Source: Toxorhynchites rutilus septentrionalis (lineage: Eukaryota; Arthropoda; Insecta; Diptera; Culicidae). Taken from it: a stretch of 64,000 nt of DNA. The notes beneath the pieces are model-generated. The model did not search any database. It saw only the letters and a list, made by a program, of their open reading frames with translations, and was not told the origin of the DNA. The position numbers and the translations under genes were made by a program. Below, in pieces: positions 1-11,246 of this stretch (the first letter of the stretch is position 1; every line of letters starts with the position of its first letter). The stretch spans positions 68,264,763-68,328,762 of the forward strand of contig NC_073746.1 in the NCBI RefSeq assembly GCF_029784135.1, given 5' to 3'.

Positions 1-660
1 CACAAATACATTGAAAAAAACAGAATGAATTTTCTGTTGGTGCACACACTAACATGAAAGAAGTAATTGTAGAATATTCCAAAACTAAAAAGCTTTAAAA
101 TTATGTACATTTCATTTTTATGCGTTGATTTTCCACGAAGTTACATTATTTCGAAAATGAAAAATCTCTTTTCCTCTATTTGTTTTGTCGAGTGTATATG
201 AGGTAGCATTTTTCCAAACATTTATTTCAACGCTTTTTAACATTATTTTCTTCACACTCACTTTTCTCATTCTTAAGCAAAACTAGTGTCGCGGTTCGTA
301 ATGTTTTATTAGGCCTCTGTCAAACATTGAGCTTATTACAAATTGCACAACGAGAATGATTTGCTAGTCCCAAGCGTCATTCTGTGTGTTCTTGGTGCAT
401 TTTGGTTGGTTCAGGTCAATCACGGAGAGTAACTTCGAATTGTACAGTCTACCCAAGCTCAAGCTCAAGCCCTGTCAAAGATTGAACTTATTACATTTAT
501 TATACCCTTTGTTCTAGACGCGTATTTATATCTGACAATCGTTATTAGACATTGGACGGATAAGAGACAACTTGTTTTTCTTTCTTCTTCATAGAGACTA
601 TCAGCCATGGGTAGGTGGTCTTTCCACAGACAACTCGTTAATAATAGTCGTTGTGGATGA
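1..660. other. No gene recognised (AT-rich)
   Basis: No reading frame with recognisable protein similarity, RNA gene or intact transposon terminus is seen here. The sequence is AT-rich and short open frames look like chance. It may include upstream remains of the retroposon tail that becomes recognisable at about 700. Confidence 0.5.
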
Positions 661-707
661 AGTAGCATACCATGCTGCCAGAAAACTGGGTTTATTCTTT
701 CTGATAT

Positions 708-908
708 TTGCACAAAATGAGTTTCAAACATGCCTCAAAACTCGAGCATAGAAAATTAATGTTCCATATGAACAGAGTCGATAGAGAAATTTGTGTGTTT
801 TGTAACACTAGTGGTGAGACTTTGCAGCATAAACTCAGTGAATGCGTACGAGTAGAGCCAGCTTGGAGAATACTGTACTGCTTGGGGGATGGCACAGACT
901 TGACATAA
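708..908 (+). pseudogene. Non-LTR retrotransposon ORF2 C-terminal fragment
   Basis: A 66-codon frame contains a Cys-Cys-His-Cys cluster (CVFC, then H and C within about 20 residues) followed by an AWR motif. This is the layout of the zinc-knuckle-like tail after the reverse transcriptase of R1/Jockey-type LINEs. No reverse-transcriptase core is visible upstream, so this is a short 3' relic. The methionine at 708 is only the first ATG in the frame, not a real start. Clade assignment is uncertain. Confidence 0.5.
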
Positions 909-2099
909 GAGAATTATTAAGACCTTATTTGAGACCTCATTAACCATCAACTGAAAAGGTTCTAACCCTATTTTTTTAAAAATTCGTCATCTTGATTATG
1001 CAAGGTAACAATGATATTGATGTAGCTTCGAAATCGAATTGGGAAACGAAGTATAAAAAAATTATTTTGTAATTACTTTTTATTTAACTTCTGAAAAAAA
1101 TGGAGAATTCATACACCGCTAAAAAAATCTAGAACCCTCGGAATACTGCTGGTTTGTTGATCAGCTTGAACCTAGACGGGACCAGAAGAAAAAAATATAT
1201 ATTTGTGTTGTGTTCAAGACACGACCGCATTGTTGACGTAGAACTACGTTGTAGTTTAATTCAAGTCGCTTGTTTATAACTGCCGATATTATTTTATGAT
1301 GCTACGAAATTTTTCAAATAACCGTTCTACCAGTTTGATCGCCCTGAAATGTTTTTTTTTATTGTAGAATCATTTGACGATAATTGTTTGATGATTCATT
1401 CTTGTGCTCGCAGAACAATATATGCGAAGCGAAACCAAATCACATACAAAATTCCAGAACGACATTTACTTTCTTGGAAACTAAATAAGTGAAATAAACT
1501 CTATCTGCTCACGAACCCAAATAAATTAATGAATTATTATAACTTATTGAATAACTTTGTATTCCCCAAAAAAATATTTGGTGAACAACCTTGACACCTG
1601 CTTCACCATAGCGTCAGTTCAATGCATTAATGCAATGTCGAATGCACCAACGAAGGCTTTATGATGACAGAAAACAAACAATGTTAACTGCTTGGAAATA
1701 GGCTGAATATTTGCCTCAGCCGAGATTCATTACTGATGCCCTAGCGTAATTAATTCCCTCCCGCTATCACCCCTCCTTGTTTAGCTTTATCATTAAAAAT
1801 GGGGTTTCAGCGTAGCGAAGATGCACTATTTTTATGTACGGGTTATGAAGCACGCACGTACGCACACAAATATCCTCATATCGATGGCTTGAAGCAGAAA
1901 TATACACGAACTTACCTCTGTTTCGCGCTCTTCTCAACAGAAGCGCTTTCTGGACAGATAATTTATTTTCTTGGTGAGCTGACGAAAGCCTAGCTTCCCC
2001 ACACAATTGTGTAGTTCAAAACATTAATGCAATGGCGTCAGTTTGATGCAATGATTGCAATGCCAGAGACATCAGCGTGTGAGTAATTTGGTAAAGAGA

Positions 2100-2275
2100 C
2101 TTTGAACTTCTTCAGTTCATTCGTCTCTAGCCTTTAAAAAGGCCCTTGGAAAACTCTACTTTTTCCTCATATTACTCCTCCACCCCCATTGTCTTGAGAA
2201 AACCATTCGATAACTCGCCGTCCAGCTCGCCCAGCAACGGTGTTGTCCAGTCGGTGTCCTCACGAAGAATGAAGA
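2100..2275 (-). repeat. Copy of a small GC-richer retroposon-like module
   Basis: Read on the minus strand, this stretch aligns with the 196-bp insert at 62369-62564 in E10. Shared landmarks are the GAGGACACCGACTGGACAAC-type core, a pair of CTTTCTCAAGGC-like motifs, and the 3' segment AGAGACGAATGAACTG. A related core lies at 38075-38145 in E6 and a 3' piece at 59147-59200 in E9. The E10 copy is flanked by perfect 16-bp direct repeats, so the module was probably once mobile. Confidence 0.45.
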
Positions 2276-2508
2276 ATTTTTTTTTTGCATTAAAATTAGT
2301 TTTATTCAGAAATCTTAGAGCTAAGCTATAATTTATAGTAGAAGTGATTAAGATTTTCTTTTTGTTTGATTTTTGTTTTTCTGTTATGGATAACTATTCT
2401 ACATTAACCGCAGTCGCGGCTATTTTTTTGTTGAAAAAGGAAAATAAAATAAAATTTATAATCCTAACTATTTACATAAATGAGAAACCCTACCTAAACT
2501 ATAGGTGA

Positions 2509-4856
2509 TTAGTTTAGGTTGTTTATAATGGTTTGTTCCGAGTGTAAGCAGTCCTCTCGAAATTTATTTAATTTGGTGGCAAATCTGGTTTCCAGTGTTT
2601 CAATCTCAGCCAGATCATGGACCTCTGTTATTCTTGTCCAGCGGGGAAGATTGAGGATCATTCTGAGGATTTTATTTTGTATTCGCTGGAGTTTGAGCCG
2701 ATGCGTCTGGGCACAGTTACTCCAAATAGGCAAGCCATATTCAATCACCGGAAAGATGATTTTTTTGTAGGCAGCAAGTTTAACAAACACAGACACAGAG
2801 AAGACTTTCTATTTATGAGTGGGTACAATGATCTGATCATTATACCACACTTAGTCACTATTTTATCAATATGTTGTCTAAATAACAGTTTGCTGTATAA
2901 GGTGAGCCCAAGATATGTTACCTCATTGGATCAGTTTAAGGCATTATTTCCCAAGCTGATCCTGAGGTTTTCAGGCGGAACAAGTCGCGGGGATTTCGAA
3001 TATGGAAAAAGGATGGTCTGGGTTTTCGTCGCATTCACGCGAATCTTCCAGTTGTTATAATATTCAGACAGGACATCAAGACCCCGCTGAAGCTTCTCCG
3101 TCAGAGCACGTGTTATTCGTCCCTAATAGATAATGGCCGTATCATCTGCGAACAGAGGTAACTTACCATCATCTGGTAAGGGAGGAATATCCGATGTGTA
3201 TATATTGAATAACAATGGGACCCTTGTTATTCAATATGAGGATGCTGCCTTGGGGCACCCCTGCAATGATGTTCAGTTCCTCTGAACAGATATTATTCAG
3301 TGAGACCCTGAATGTTCTGTCCGAAAGGTAATTTCTGATTATTTTAATCAGAAACACTGGAAAATGACGCTGATGCAACTTATACACCAGACCATCATGC
3401 CAGACATTATCGACATCCAATAATGCCATTGCAGTTGATTTGGCGACAGTTTTGTTCCGCCTGATGTTGTTCGTTACCCTGACGAGCTGATGGATTGTTG
3501 ATCGACCTCTCCTAAATCCAAAGTGCTCGTCAGGGAGAACATTATTATCTATGGCGAAAACTGTGAGCCTGGAGCTGATCAGTTTCTCAAAAACTTTGGA
3601 GAGAGCAGACAATAAGCTGATTGGGCGATAGTTTCCGGAGGATGCTTCTTTCCCCGGCTTTAGGACGGGTACAACTTTAGCTAACTTCCACCTCGAGGGG
3701 AAGTAGCCAAGGTGTAAGCATCGATTGAAGATCGATAATAAATGTCCGTATAACCTGGAGCTTAGGTGTTTCAGCTCCAGGATGAAAATATTATCAAAGC
3801 CGGGGGCCTTCATATTTTTCGAGGCTTTAATTTTAGCCTCAACCTCTTCAGCGGTTATTCTCTGCTCATCATCCAAAGTCAACCTCAGCCACAACTTCCG
3901 CAACATCAGCCTCCCGGGGACTGAGCATGGCTTGGCCAAGACTGTGTGAATTACAAAAGTGATGGCCCAACGCATCAGCTTTCTCAGCAGGAGTTATTAA
4001 AAGATCAGGCCCACTAGCATAGGGAATTAAAGGAGGGATAGGTTTGGGTTTGGTTTTTAGTATTTTTGATAGTTTCCAGAAGGGACGGGAATGGGATGGG
4101 AGCTGGTTCAATTTTTGAGAAAAAAATTTGTTTTTGAGATCCAAGATTCTGGCTAGGACCACTCTGGAAAGCTGATTCGCCGCCAACTTCTTTTCTAGAA
4201 GGCGAGTTCGCTGAAACTACCTTCGATAGATGTTTCGCAATCTGATAAGCTGTTTGGTTGGATCATCAATTTCGAGAAAGCTACTTACACACGGAACTTG
4301 TTGGACATGCTGTTGGAACACTCAGCGCACTATCAATGTCTTCCTTGGTATGCAGCGAATGGTCAAAAATCACGCCAGCATCGACCAGTTGCTGGAAATC
4401 TGGCCAGTTGACTCGATGGTAATTCCTGCGCTGCAACCTACTGGTCTCCACCTGTTCACCAAGAACTATCATTACCGGGTAGTGATCACTACTTAGCTCG
4501 TGCACCACCGTTGGCTGCTGGACGTAAGTCAAATTTGTGACAAAAATGTCGAGAGTTGATGGAACGCCAGCCGGAGAAAAGTATGTTGCCTCCTCGGAGC
4601 ACAGGATGTTGTAGTGCCCGCAGGAAGATCACTAAAGAGAACTCTGCCATTCATGTTTCGTCGAAGATTCCCCCAGGCTTCATGTTTGGCATTCAAATCT
4701 CCAGCTAGGATAAATTTGCCACGATTCCGGGTAAGTGCGATGAGGTCTCTGCGTAACAGCAGACTGGAGCCGTCTCCTTCCTTCACTTGGTAGGGGCAGT
4801 ACGCTGCAATGATGTTGATTGGCCCTGTTGTTGTTATAAGTTCGATGCCGATAGCC
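2509..4856 (-). pseudogene. Jockey ORF2: endonuclease plus reverse transcriptase, broken
   Basis: Four minus-strand frames together make up ORF2. The endonuclease part (4529-4786 and just upstream) has the motif GDLNAKHEAWGN. The linker lies at 4281-4532 and 3869-4186. The reverse transcriptase (3169-3975) shows APGFDNI, YRPISLLSALSKVFEKL, the fingers motif FGFRRGRST and AGVPQGS. The catalytic box reads FADDTAII at about 3130-3150, so the active-site aspartates are still present. The C-terminal segment (2509-2796) has PVIEYGLPIWSNCAQTH, typical of the thumb and tail of Jockey RTs. Frame changes near 2800-3130, 3970, 4280 and 4530 show it is a pseudogene. Confidence 0.8.
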
Positions 4857-5381
4857 TCAATAATTTTGAGGTTGAAGCTTCTTCCGTCTATTTATTTTAT
4901 GTACTGCAATCATTTTCAGGTTATGTTCGGTCAAACCATCTTGCACTTCTTTGGTTTCCCAATCCAGCAGTCCACGAAGCACAACCTTGAATGGTTTGTT
5001 TGCCACTATGTCATGAGTGAAATATTCCACCCCTTTTCTTTTCAGATATTCCTGAACTGAACTGAACTGAACTGAACAGAACAGATATTCCGGAACAATT
5101 ATTTTATAACCATCAGTACACAGGCTGTATTTAAGATGAAGGCCCTTAGAGATGAGCAATTTAATTTCCTCGCGGAATTTGTCCGGAAAACCTTTTGTAT
5201 AAAACGGTGGCATCTTTTCTTTTTTGGTTATAATTCCGCCATCTTCCGCTGGAAGCGCCGCAAATTTATTATTTGCAAGTAGCTGTTGTGCTTCTTCAGA
5301 CTGTTCATCACTTAGTTCTGCCTGAGAGCGAGTCCTTTTCGCAGTGTTTGGTTGCTCTTTATTAGAGCGTTGTTTTCCCAT
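4857..5381 (-). pseudogene. Jockey ORF1 (gag-like), 3'-truncated
   Basis: The frame is best started at the ATG at 5381 (MGKQRSNKEQ) rather than the upstream in-frame ATG at 5423, because Jockey ORF1 proteins begin with a short basic stretch. The conserved block before the zinc knuckles is visible: NKPFKVVLRGLLDWETKEV. The frame ends soon afterwards, so the Cys-His knuckles that normally follow are missing or out of frame. A GTTCA-type pentamer expansion (5052-5085) lies in the frame and adds a short low-complexity insertion around CSVQFSSVQ. ORF1 proteins bind element RNA in ribonucleoprotein particles. Confidence 0.7.
5052..5085. repeat. Pentanucleotide microsatellite (CTGAA)n
   Basis: About five tandem CTGAA/CTGAAC units ending in ACAGAACAGAT. 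CAGATATTCC occurs on both sides, which suggests local slippage or duplication inside the Jockey ORF1. Confidence 0.85.
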
Positions 5382-5920
5382 ATCGAGGGTAAATGCACTT
5401 GCCGAATGCAACGCGCCACGCACACAACAACAAAACTAACTGTTTTAAAAATCACATGCTCACTAAACAAGCGACCGAGATTAACACGGGAGCGGAGCAA
5501 CGAATCAATTGTGAAGTTTGCCTCAGCAAGGTCCAATGTTTATACTCTAGGCAAATTTTCCCCTTCATTCTTCTTCTTTTCCTTTGTTCACGGAGACTTT
5601 CCATCTTACGATTTCCCCTTCGTTGCTCGTCGATAAGTTGTTCGTTATTGACAGCTCTGTTCGGGAAAGCATACAAATGGACAGAACAAATGTATGAGGA
5701 AATGGGAATGCTTCCAATTTTCATCAATTTAAACTATATACAGACTATGGTATTGCAATGTATAGTATATCATCTTAGGGAATTTCCGATTCGTTTGGTA
5801 TGTAAATCGCCAGAGTCCGTTCACGACAAAAATAGTTATTAACGTTTACTTTATATAACTTTATAAAACGTGACCTGTTTTCTGATTTGGCACCCTTAAT
5901 GAAAGACGTAGTTCTACGTC

Positions 5921-6313
5921 GAAAAATTCTCAAAAGGTTCATAGAGTTTAGCAACATAACCTACAATCGATTGTCATGTATGTTAGATGTTTCACAGAAT
6001 TTCACAAATCCCAATTTTTGAACATCATCGTTTGATGCAATGTCCTCTGCAATGGATATGTTCATATTACATATAACCCAAGCAAGTAAGCTTCTTGTCC
6101 TGAAGCTCCGATCAAATAATCATTTGGATCAATATCGATTCTCGCGATGTTCTCAAGAATCAGTAATGTTCTAATTTTTAATAGACTCAATAATGAGTAT
6201 GAGTAAATTCTTGTATTGTTTGTGGTTGTTGTTCAATGTAAATACCTTATTCGAATAAGCTATGTTAACCGACAAGCGCAAAATCAGACCGATGTGGCAG
6301 CATTGTATGCATA
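5921..6313. other. No gene recognised
   Basis: AT-rich spacer between E1 and the Tc1-like element. No recognisable coding region, RNA gene or terminal repeat was found. Confidence 0.5.
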
Positions 6314-6519
6314 CAGTATGCAAAAAAATTATCCAGCCGCAGTGAAAAAATGTATTTCTTCTAAAAAAACTATCAGAAAAGTAAAATACGGTTAATTGTT
6401 GTTCAGTTTATTATTATTTGTGTAAAAACAAAACAAATTCATGCGAGTTCAAAATAAAAAAAACTAATTATCTTGCATTTGAGACATAATGTTGAAAAAA
6501 TAACACAAAAAAGTATATC

Positions 6520-7000
6520 CACCCCTTTGACTCACATAGTTATAGTACTTTGTGTGACCACCTTTGGCTTCCATAACTGCTCGGCATCGTCGTGGCATCG
6601 ACTCAAAAGCTTAGCAGTCGTTTCCGGGGTGATTTTGTCCTATTCAGTTGAGATTATCTGCCGCAATTGCTGGATGCTTGAACAACTGCGAAACCAGCTT
6701 CGAGGTGTGCTTCGGATCGCCGTCTTGTTGGAACGAATGCGTCCAACTTTACCTTTTGTGCAGACGCTTCAAAATGTCCAGATAGACCTCCTTGGTCATG
6801 ATTTCATCGATGATCTCAAATTCTTCAACGCCGGATGTAGCCATAGATCCCCACACCATGATTCTACCTGCAGAAAAACATCAAAGTCATGCTCAGTTGG
6901 TTGAAAAATCTATGTTGGTGAAGTAACTCACCACCGCCATGCTTGAATGTAGGCCGCAAACACTCCTTTTTCAAGCTTTCACCAGTTCACCGCCATCAGA
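6520..7000 (-). pseudogene. Tc1-like transposase, C-terminal half
   Basis: Minus-strand translation with frame changes gives VMVWGSMATSGVEEFEIID, then a second catalytic motif QQDGDPKHTS (the Tc1 D in the YQDNDPKH context), then KITPETTAKLLSRCHDDAEQ and a KPKVVTQ-like end. Tc1 transposases cut and paste DNA in the nucleus using a DDE triad. Here the frame is broken, so no active enzyme is expected. The first aspartate lies upstream and is not clearly readable. Confidence 0.65.
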
Positions 7001-7171
7001 CCGAAATTTTCTTATTCCAGTTATCACTGGTCCATGAAATGTGGTTCTGGGCCCACTTTAATCTCATCAATGTCACTGACAACTGACAACTGAAAAATCT
7101 TGGTCAAATGGTGACTGACGGAGTACGATGCAACACTATGCATTAGAGTGCCAATGGATGTATGGGAAAAA

Positions 7172-8371
7172 AGAGATCCTCGAATTTTCAAAGCGAAGTT
7201 GATTGAAAATGTTGATTCCCACGAAAAACTACCTTATGCAAAATATTAGCTCAATCGGACTTCATTTACTAGTGTCGCACAGCGGTCAAAGTTTGAGCTT
7301 TTTGAAAACCGAAAAACTACCCAAGGAGAGCAAGGGGGGAGAAAAACGAAATCGGGGTTTTCGAAAAAAAAAATTTGATGCCAAATGTCTTCAAATTGCA
7401 TGAAACGTCGAGATCTACTGTCATCTCGATTTTTTTTTTTTTATAAAAAGTCGACGCTCTGGGACTTTGTCGTTTTTTTCGGAATACGAGGCAAAACGTA
7501 TGGTTTAGGGTGATAATAAAAATCGTCATATCGATTTTTCATACGGGACTCCCTGCGAAATGTTGATTTGCACGTTAAAATACCCTCTGCAAAACATTAG
7601 CTCATTCGGACTTCATTCACTATTGTCGCAGATGTCAAAAATTAAGTTTTCTGAAAATCGAAAAATCACCCAAGGGGAGAGTAAAGGAAATCGGGTTTTT
7701 CAAAAAAAAAAAACTTTTGATGCCAAACAACAAAAAAAAACAAAAAAAAATTCGTCAAAAATCGACTTTTCAGACAAAAAACGACCAAGCGCCAGAAAGT
7801 CAATTTTCGACAAAAAAAAATTATCACGAGATAACAGTAAATCTCGACGTTTCATGCAATTCTAAGACATTTGGCATCAAAAGTTTTTTTTTAAACCCCG
7901 ATTTCCCCGAAATTTTGACATCTGCGACAATAGTGAATGTAGTCCGAATGAGCTAATGTTTTGCAGAGGGTATTTTAACGTGCAAATCAACATTGCGCAG
8001 GGAGTCCCGTGTGAAAAATCGATATGACGATTCACTTGCACCCTAAACCATTCGTTTTGCCTCGTATTCCGAAAAAAACGAAAACGGAAAAAAAGTCACA
8101 GAGCGTCGATTTTTGACAAAAATTTTTTTCAAGATGACAGTAGATCTCGACGTTTCATGCAATTTGAAGACATTTGGCATCAAAATTTTGTTTTTCGAAA
8201 ACCCCGATTTCCTTTACTCCCCCCTTGGGTGATTTTTCGGTTTTCAAAAAACTCAAACTTTGACCGCTGTGCGACACTAGCAAATGAAGTCCGATTGAGC
8301 TGATATTTTGCATAGGGTAGTTTTCGTGGGAATCAACATTTTTAATCAAGTTCGCTTTGAAAATTCGAGAT
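7172..8371. repeat. 1.2-kb near-palindrome (fold-back block)
   Basis: The left arm starts GATCCTCGAATTTTCAAAGCG. The right arm ends CGCTTTGAAAATTCGAGATG. In between, paired landmarks occur in mirror order: CCGATTGAGCT, GTGTCGCACAGCGGTCAAAG, CATGAAACGTCGAGATCTAC, ATATCGATTTTTCA and ACGTTAAAATACCCTCTGCA. The centre is near 7770. It may be one fold-back transposon or two opposed copies. It interrupts the Tc1-like transposase. Confidence 0.8.
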
Positions 8372-8639
8372 GGCCATTTTCATTGTCACTCTACTATGCA
8401 TGTTACTGAGCTTCGTCAATACGTTTTGATCGACCAAGTTGGCGGTAAAATTGTCAGCAACGAATTGATGATTGTCGCAGATTGCGTTTTATCTTCATCA
8501 AGCAAGGGTTCGATTTTCGTTCTGTTTGGTAGTCATATATAAGAATGTATAAGGTATAAGAATGGTAGTCAGGTAGCCCAACGTAACCCAGGTAAACGTG
8601 TAAAATTCCATTACATCAAGTAATGTGGTATTTCCCGTC

Positions 8640-8960
8640 TTGACGATCATAGGGCACTGACTTGCAACATGCTTTGTTCGTCAACACACTCTGACAAACT
8701 ATTTATCATTGAAGAGGGAGGAATTTGTTTTGTCGGTTTATATTTTGTTGCACGTCGTTTGGTGATAATGTTGCAATGGTCGTCATAGTAGCCCAGATAT
8801 ATGCAGTGACAGTGACAAATTGCAGCTCTGCTTAAGACCTCTCTTATGAGACGATTTCGTACGGATTGTGATGTTAGTTGAATGGAAAACTCGCTTTCAA
8901 TCGCTAAGACCACGCTCTTTGTACATCTGCACAATCCTTGCGACTGTTTCTTTGTGATGC
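8640..8960 (-). pseudogene. Tc1-like transposase, N-terminal half
   Basis: The minus-strand frame contains TSQSVRNRLIREVLSRAAI, which resembles the second helix-turn-helix of the paired-like DNA-binding domain in Tc1 transposases (pattern S-x-S-T-V-R-R-x-L). A frame continues on both sides but is degraded. Position and strand agree with the C-terminal half at 6520-7000, with the palindrome between them. Confidence 0.5.
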
Positions 8961-9365
8961 TGGATCAAATTTCAGATGATGATCGAAATTTGTGCGTTTT
9001 GGGAGCGTTTTGTAACAAATAACTTACAATTTAGAAGACGAAACTGAAATTTTGAGCAAACAAACTTCAAGAGCACTAAATGACAGCTAGACACAATGTT
9101 TACGTTCGAGAATGTTGCAGAATACACACTAAAACTCCGTAAAACACACAAAAATCGTAGTATCCGTTTGGGAGTGAATGAACATTCTTTGCGTAAATTT
9201 TTACCCGTTTTCATAATTCATCACATAAAATCTATAAACACCGTATTTCTAATGGCAATGTGATAAACTGTTAAATCATGAAGGAACACTCATTAATTGA
9301 ACTTGATTTTCACCAGAAACAATTGTTAATTGGTAGGGATGGATAAACTTTTTTTGCAAACTGTA

Positions 9366-10106
9366 TCTTTCGCTGAAGAAGGAAGAGGTGAAAGGAGGGA
9401 AAGGGCTACAGAAGAAAAAAAACTATAACGAGCAACTAACATAGCAGCGAAGCACAGTTTATAAAGGAGAAAGATATTTTAAATTAAAAACCTCTATAAA
9501 ATGAACGAATAAGAAGAATAAACATTTTTGAAGTATAATTGCGAATCAGTCGCGTGTAAATCGCGGCTAAATGCAAATGCAGTGCTATACGGATCAAAAA
9601 ATAATTCAAATTTTTTTTTATTCTAAAATAATATCCGAATTAATAAACATGCGAATTAAACCATCGTGTCGAGATTTTCATCGTGCAGGAAGGAAAAAGG
9701 AAACTCATTATGTACGCTAGTTTCTAAGATCCATCATTTGACGAAGAATTTACTACTACACAATCGCAAGTAACCTCACTTCGTCTGAAGCCAGGCATGT
9801 CGTCGGGAAGGTGGAATTATTTTTTAACGAGCACAATTATTGAAATTCTTCAATCCACACATGCTCGGATTACAAAATGACAATCATCCAATTGTCATCA
9901 ATCCTGATAAAACACCTGCTGGAGAGCACGTGTGTTGCAGGTGTTGCTAGAATCATAGTTGGGGACTGCATAGTGACGCGAGAAATTGGGATTTGGAGGA
10001 AAAACAATAATCTGGGATTCATCGTTAAAACACATCGTTCATACGACTATCTCCATGTTATTTTTCAATAGCACTAAAGTTCCTAACGTTCGCCTTATCA
10101 TCCTAG
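9366..10106. other. No gene recognised
   Basis: AT-rich sequence with a purine-rich tract near 9375-9420. No coding or RNA feature is supported. Confidence 0.5.
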
Positions 10107-10108
10107 TA

Positions 10109-10687
10109 CCGTTCCGGATCATATTTCGGACGTTCAAGGCATATGATGCAGAAAACAGATATAAACTTTATGCACAGGTATTATTTGGTAGATATTTTTA
10201 ATAAATTAATTCAATATGCTTTCAAGCTTTCTACTTTGGTACCTATTTCATTGAAAACATAATAAAATGCTTTTCAAATGAAGCGAATAAGAATCAAACT
10301 TCGGACACTAAATCAAATTTCGGACACATTATTTTGTAATTTTATGGACGAAAATTACATTACACTTGATTATATTTTATAGTCAACTGCGAAACACTTA
10401 CCAAGCAATCACAGTAAACTGTTAACGATGATGATATAAATATTTATTAACGGGTAAAATCTACGTGCTCACGCAAAGCAAACGTCAAACACAAACGATA
10501 ATGAGTGGTGCTGTTGAATTTTTTCCTACTATGTGATAATTCAAATGTTATTCTCAAATAAAGTGATAGTGAAACCAAGGAATAATTCTAAAGAAGCAAT
10601 TGTGATATTAAATTTATAGTTATATCATCAGTGCATGAAGCATTTCAAGATATTAGAACAAAGTGTCCGAAATATGATTCAGAACGG
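10109..10687 (+). mobile_element. MITE, family with CCGTTC...GAACGG termini, copy 1
   Basis: Terminal inverted repeats CCGTTCCGGATCATATTTCG and the inverse of CGAAATATGATTCAGAACGG are flanked by TA on both sides (10107-10108 and 10688-10689). Size is 579 bp, with no coding capacity. The TA duplication and short A+T-rich interior suggest a non-autonomous Tc1/mariner-type element. Copy 2 lies 160 bp away in opposite orientation. Confidence 0.7.
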
Positions 10688-10846
10688 TATTAATCGCATC
10701 ATTTTTAGTAGTACTTGGTTGAGATTTCTATGTCAAGCAATACGCATTGAATGTATTCTAAGTGACTAGCTCTGGAACATGTGTGACTATAATGCAAGTC
10801 AGAAGTGTCAGTATTTTTTTACTTTTAATTGGTGCTAAAAAATCTA

Positions 10847-11244
10847 CCGTTCTGAATCATATTTCAGACAATTTGTTCTAATATCTTGAAATGCTTAATG
10901 CACTGAAGATATAACTATAAAATTAATATCACAATTGCTTCTTTAGAGTAATCCCTTGGTTTCACTATCATTTCATATGAGAACTACATTTTAATTATAA
11001 CATAATCGGCAACTATCGTTTGTTATCGTTTAGTGTCCGAAGTTTGATTTTTATTCGCTTCATTTGAAAAGTACTTTATTCGATGATTTTTTTATGTTTT
11101 CAATCAAATCGGTATCAAAGAAGAAAGCTTAAAAGCATATTGACCTAATTCATTGGAATATCATCCAAATAATACCTGTGCATAAAGTTTATACCTGTTT
11201 TCTGCATCATATGCCTTATGCGTCCGAAATATGATTCAGAACGG
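10847..11244 (-). mobile_element. MITE of the same family, copy 2 (inverted)
   Basis: Same termini as copy 1 (CCGTTCTGAATCATATTTC and its inverse) with TA on both sides. In reverse orientation the interior matches copy 1, for example AAGTGATAGTGAAACCAAGG-like sequence and TTCAAGATATTAGAACAAA. It lacks about 180 bp relative to copy 1. Together the two copies form a 1.1-kb composite inverted repeat. Confidence 0.7.
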
Positions 11245-11246
11245 TA

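Larger units (their letters stand above)
2287..5500 (-). mobile_element. Jockey-clade non-LTR retrotransposon, degenerate
   Basis: On the minus strand the order is a 5' leader, ORF1 (gag-like), an AP endonuclease, a reverse transcriptase, a 3' UTR and a terminal A-run (T-run at about 2276-2286 on the plus strand). This is the classical Jockey layout with no RNase H. The copy is close to full length for the family but carries several frameshifts and stops, so it is dead. It lies inside E1, and E1-type sequence resumes at about 5505. A clean target-site duplication could not be read. Confidence 0.8.
1207..5920 (+). mobile_element. HP-family element E1 (interrupted by Jockey)
   Basis: The left end has the imperfect hairpin TTGTGTTCAAGACACGACC, then GCATTGTTGACGTAGAACTACG. 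The right end is the palindrome GACGTAGTTCTACGTC at 5905-5920, preceded by CACCCTTAATGAAA. Interior sequence at 1540-1720 and 5510-5900 aligns by eye with E3 (21180-21340 and 21840-22230) and with the inverse of E9. A Jockey retroposon inserted in the middle accounts for most of the extra length. No transposase is recognised. Boundaries are judged from conservation among copies. Confidence 0.65.
6314..9363 (-). mobile_element. Tc1-like transposon, degenerate, split by a palindrome
   Basis: The left terminus CAGTATGCAAAAAAATTATC (from 6314, after TA at 6312-6313) pairs with GGATAAACTTTTTTTGCAAACTG (ending 9363, before TA at 9364-9365). Inverted termini starting CAGT with a flanking TA duplication are standard for Tc1. 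Transposase remains run on the minus strand, with the N-terminal part at about 8640-8960 and the C-terminal part at about 6520-7000. They are separated by a 1.2-kb inverted-repeat block at 7172-8371. Confidence 0.7.
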
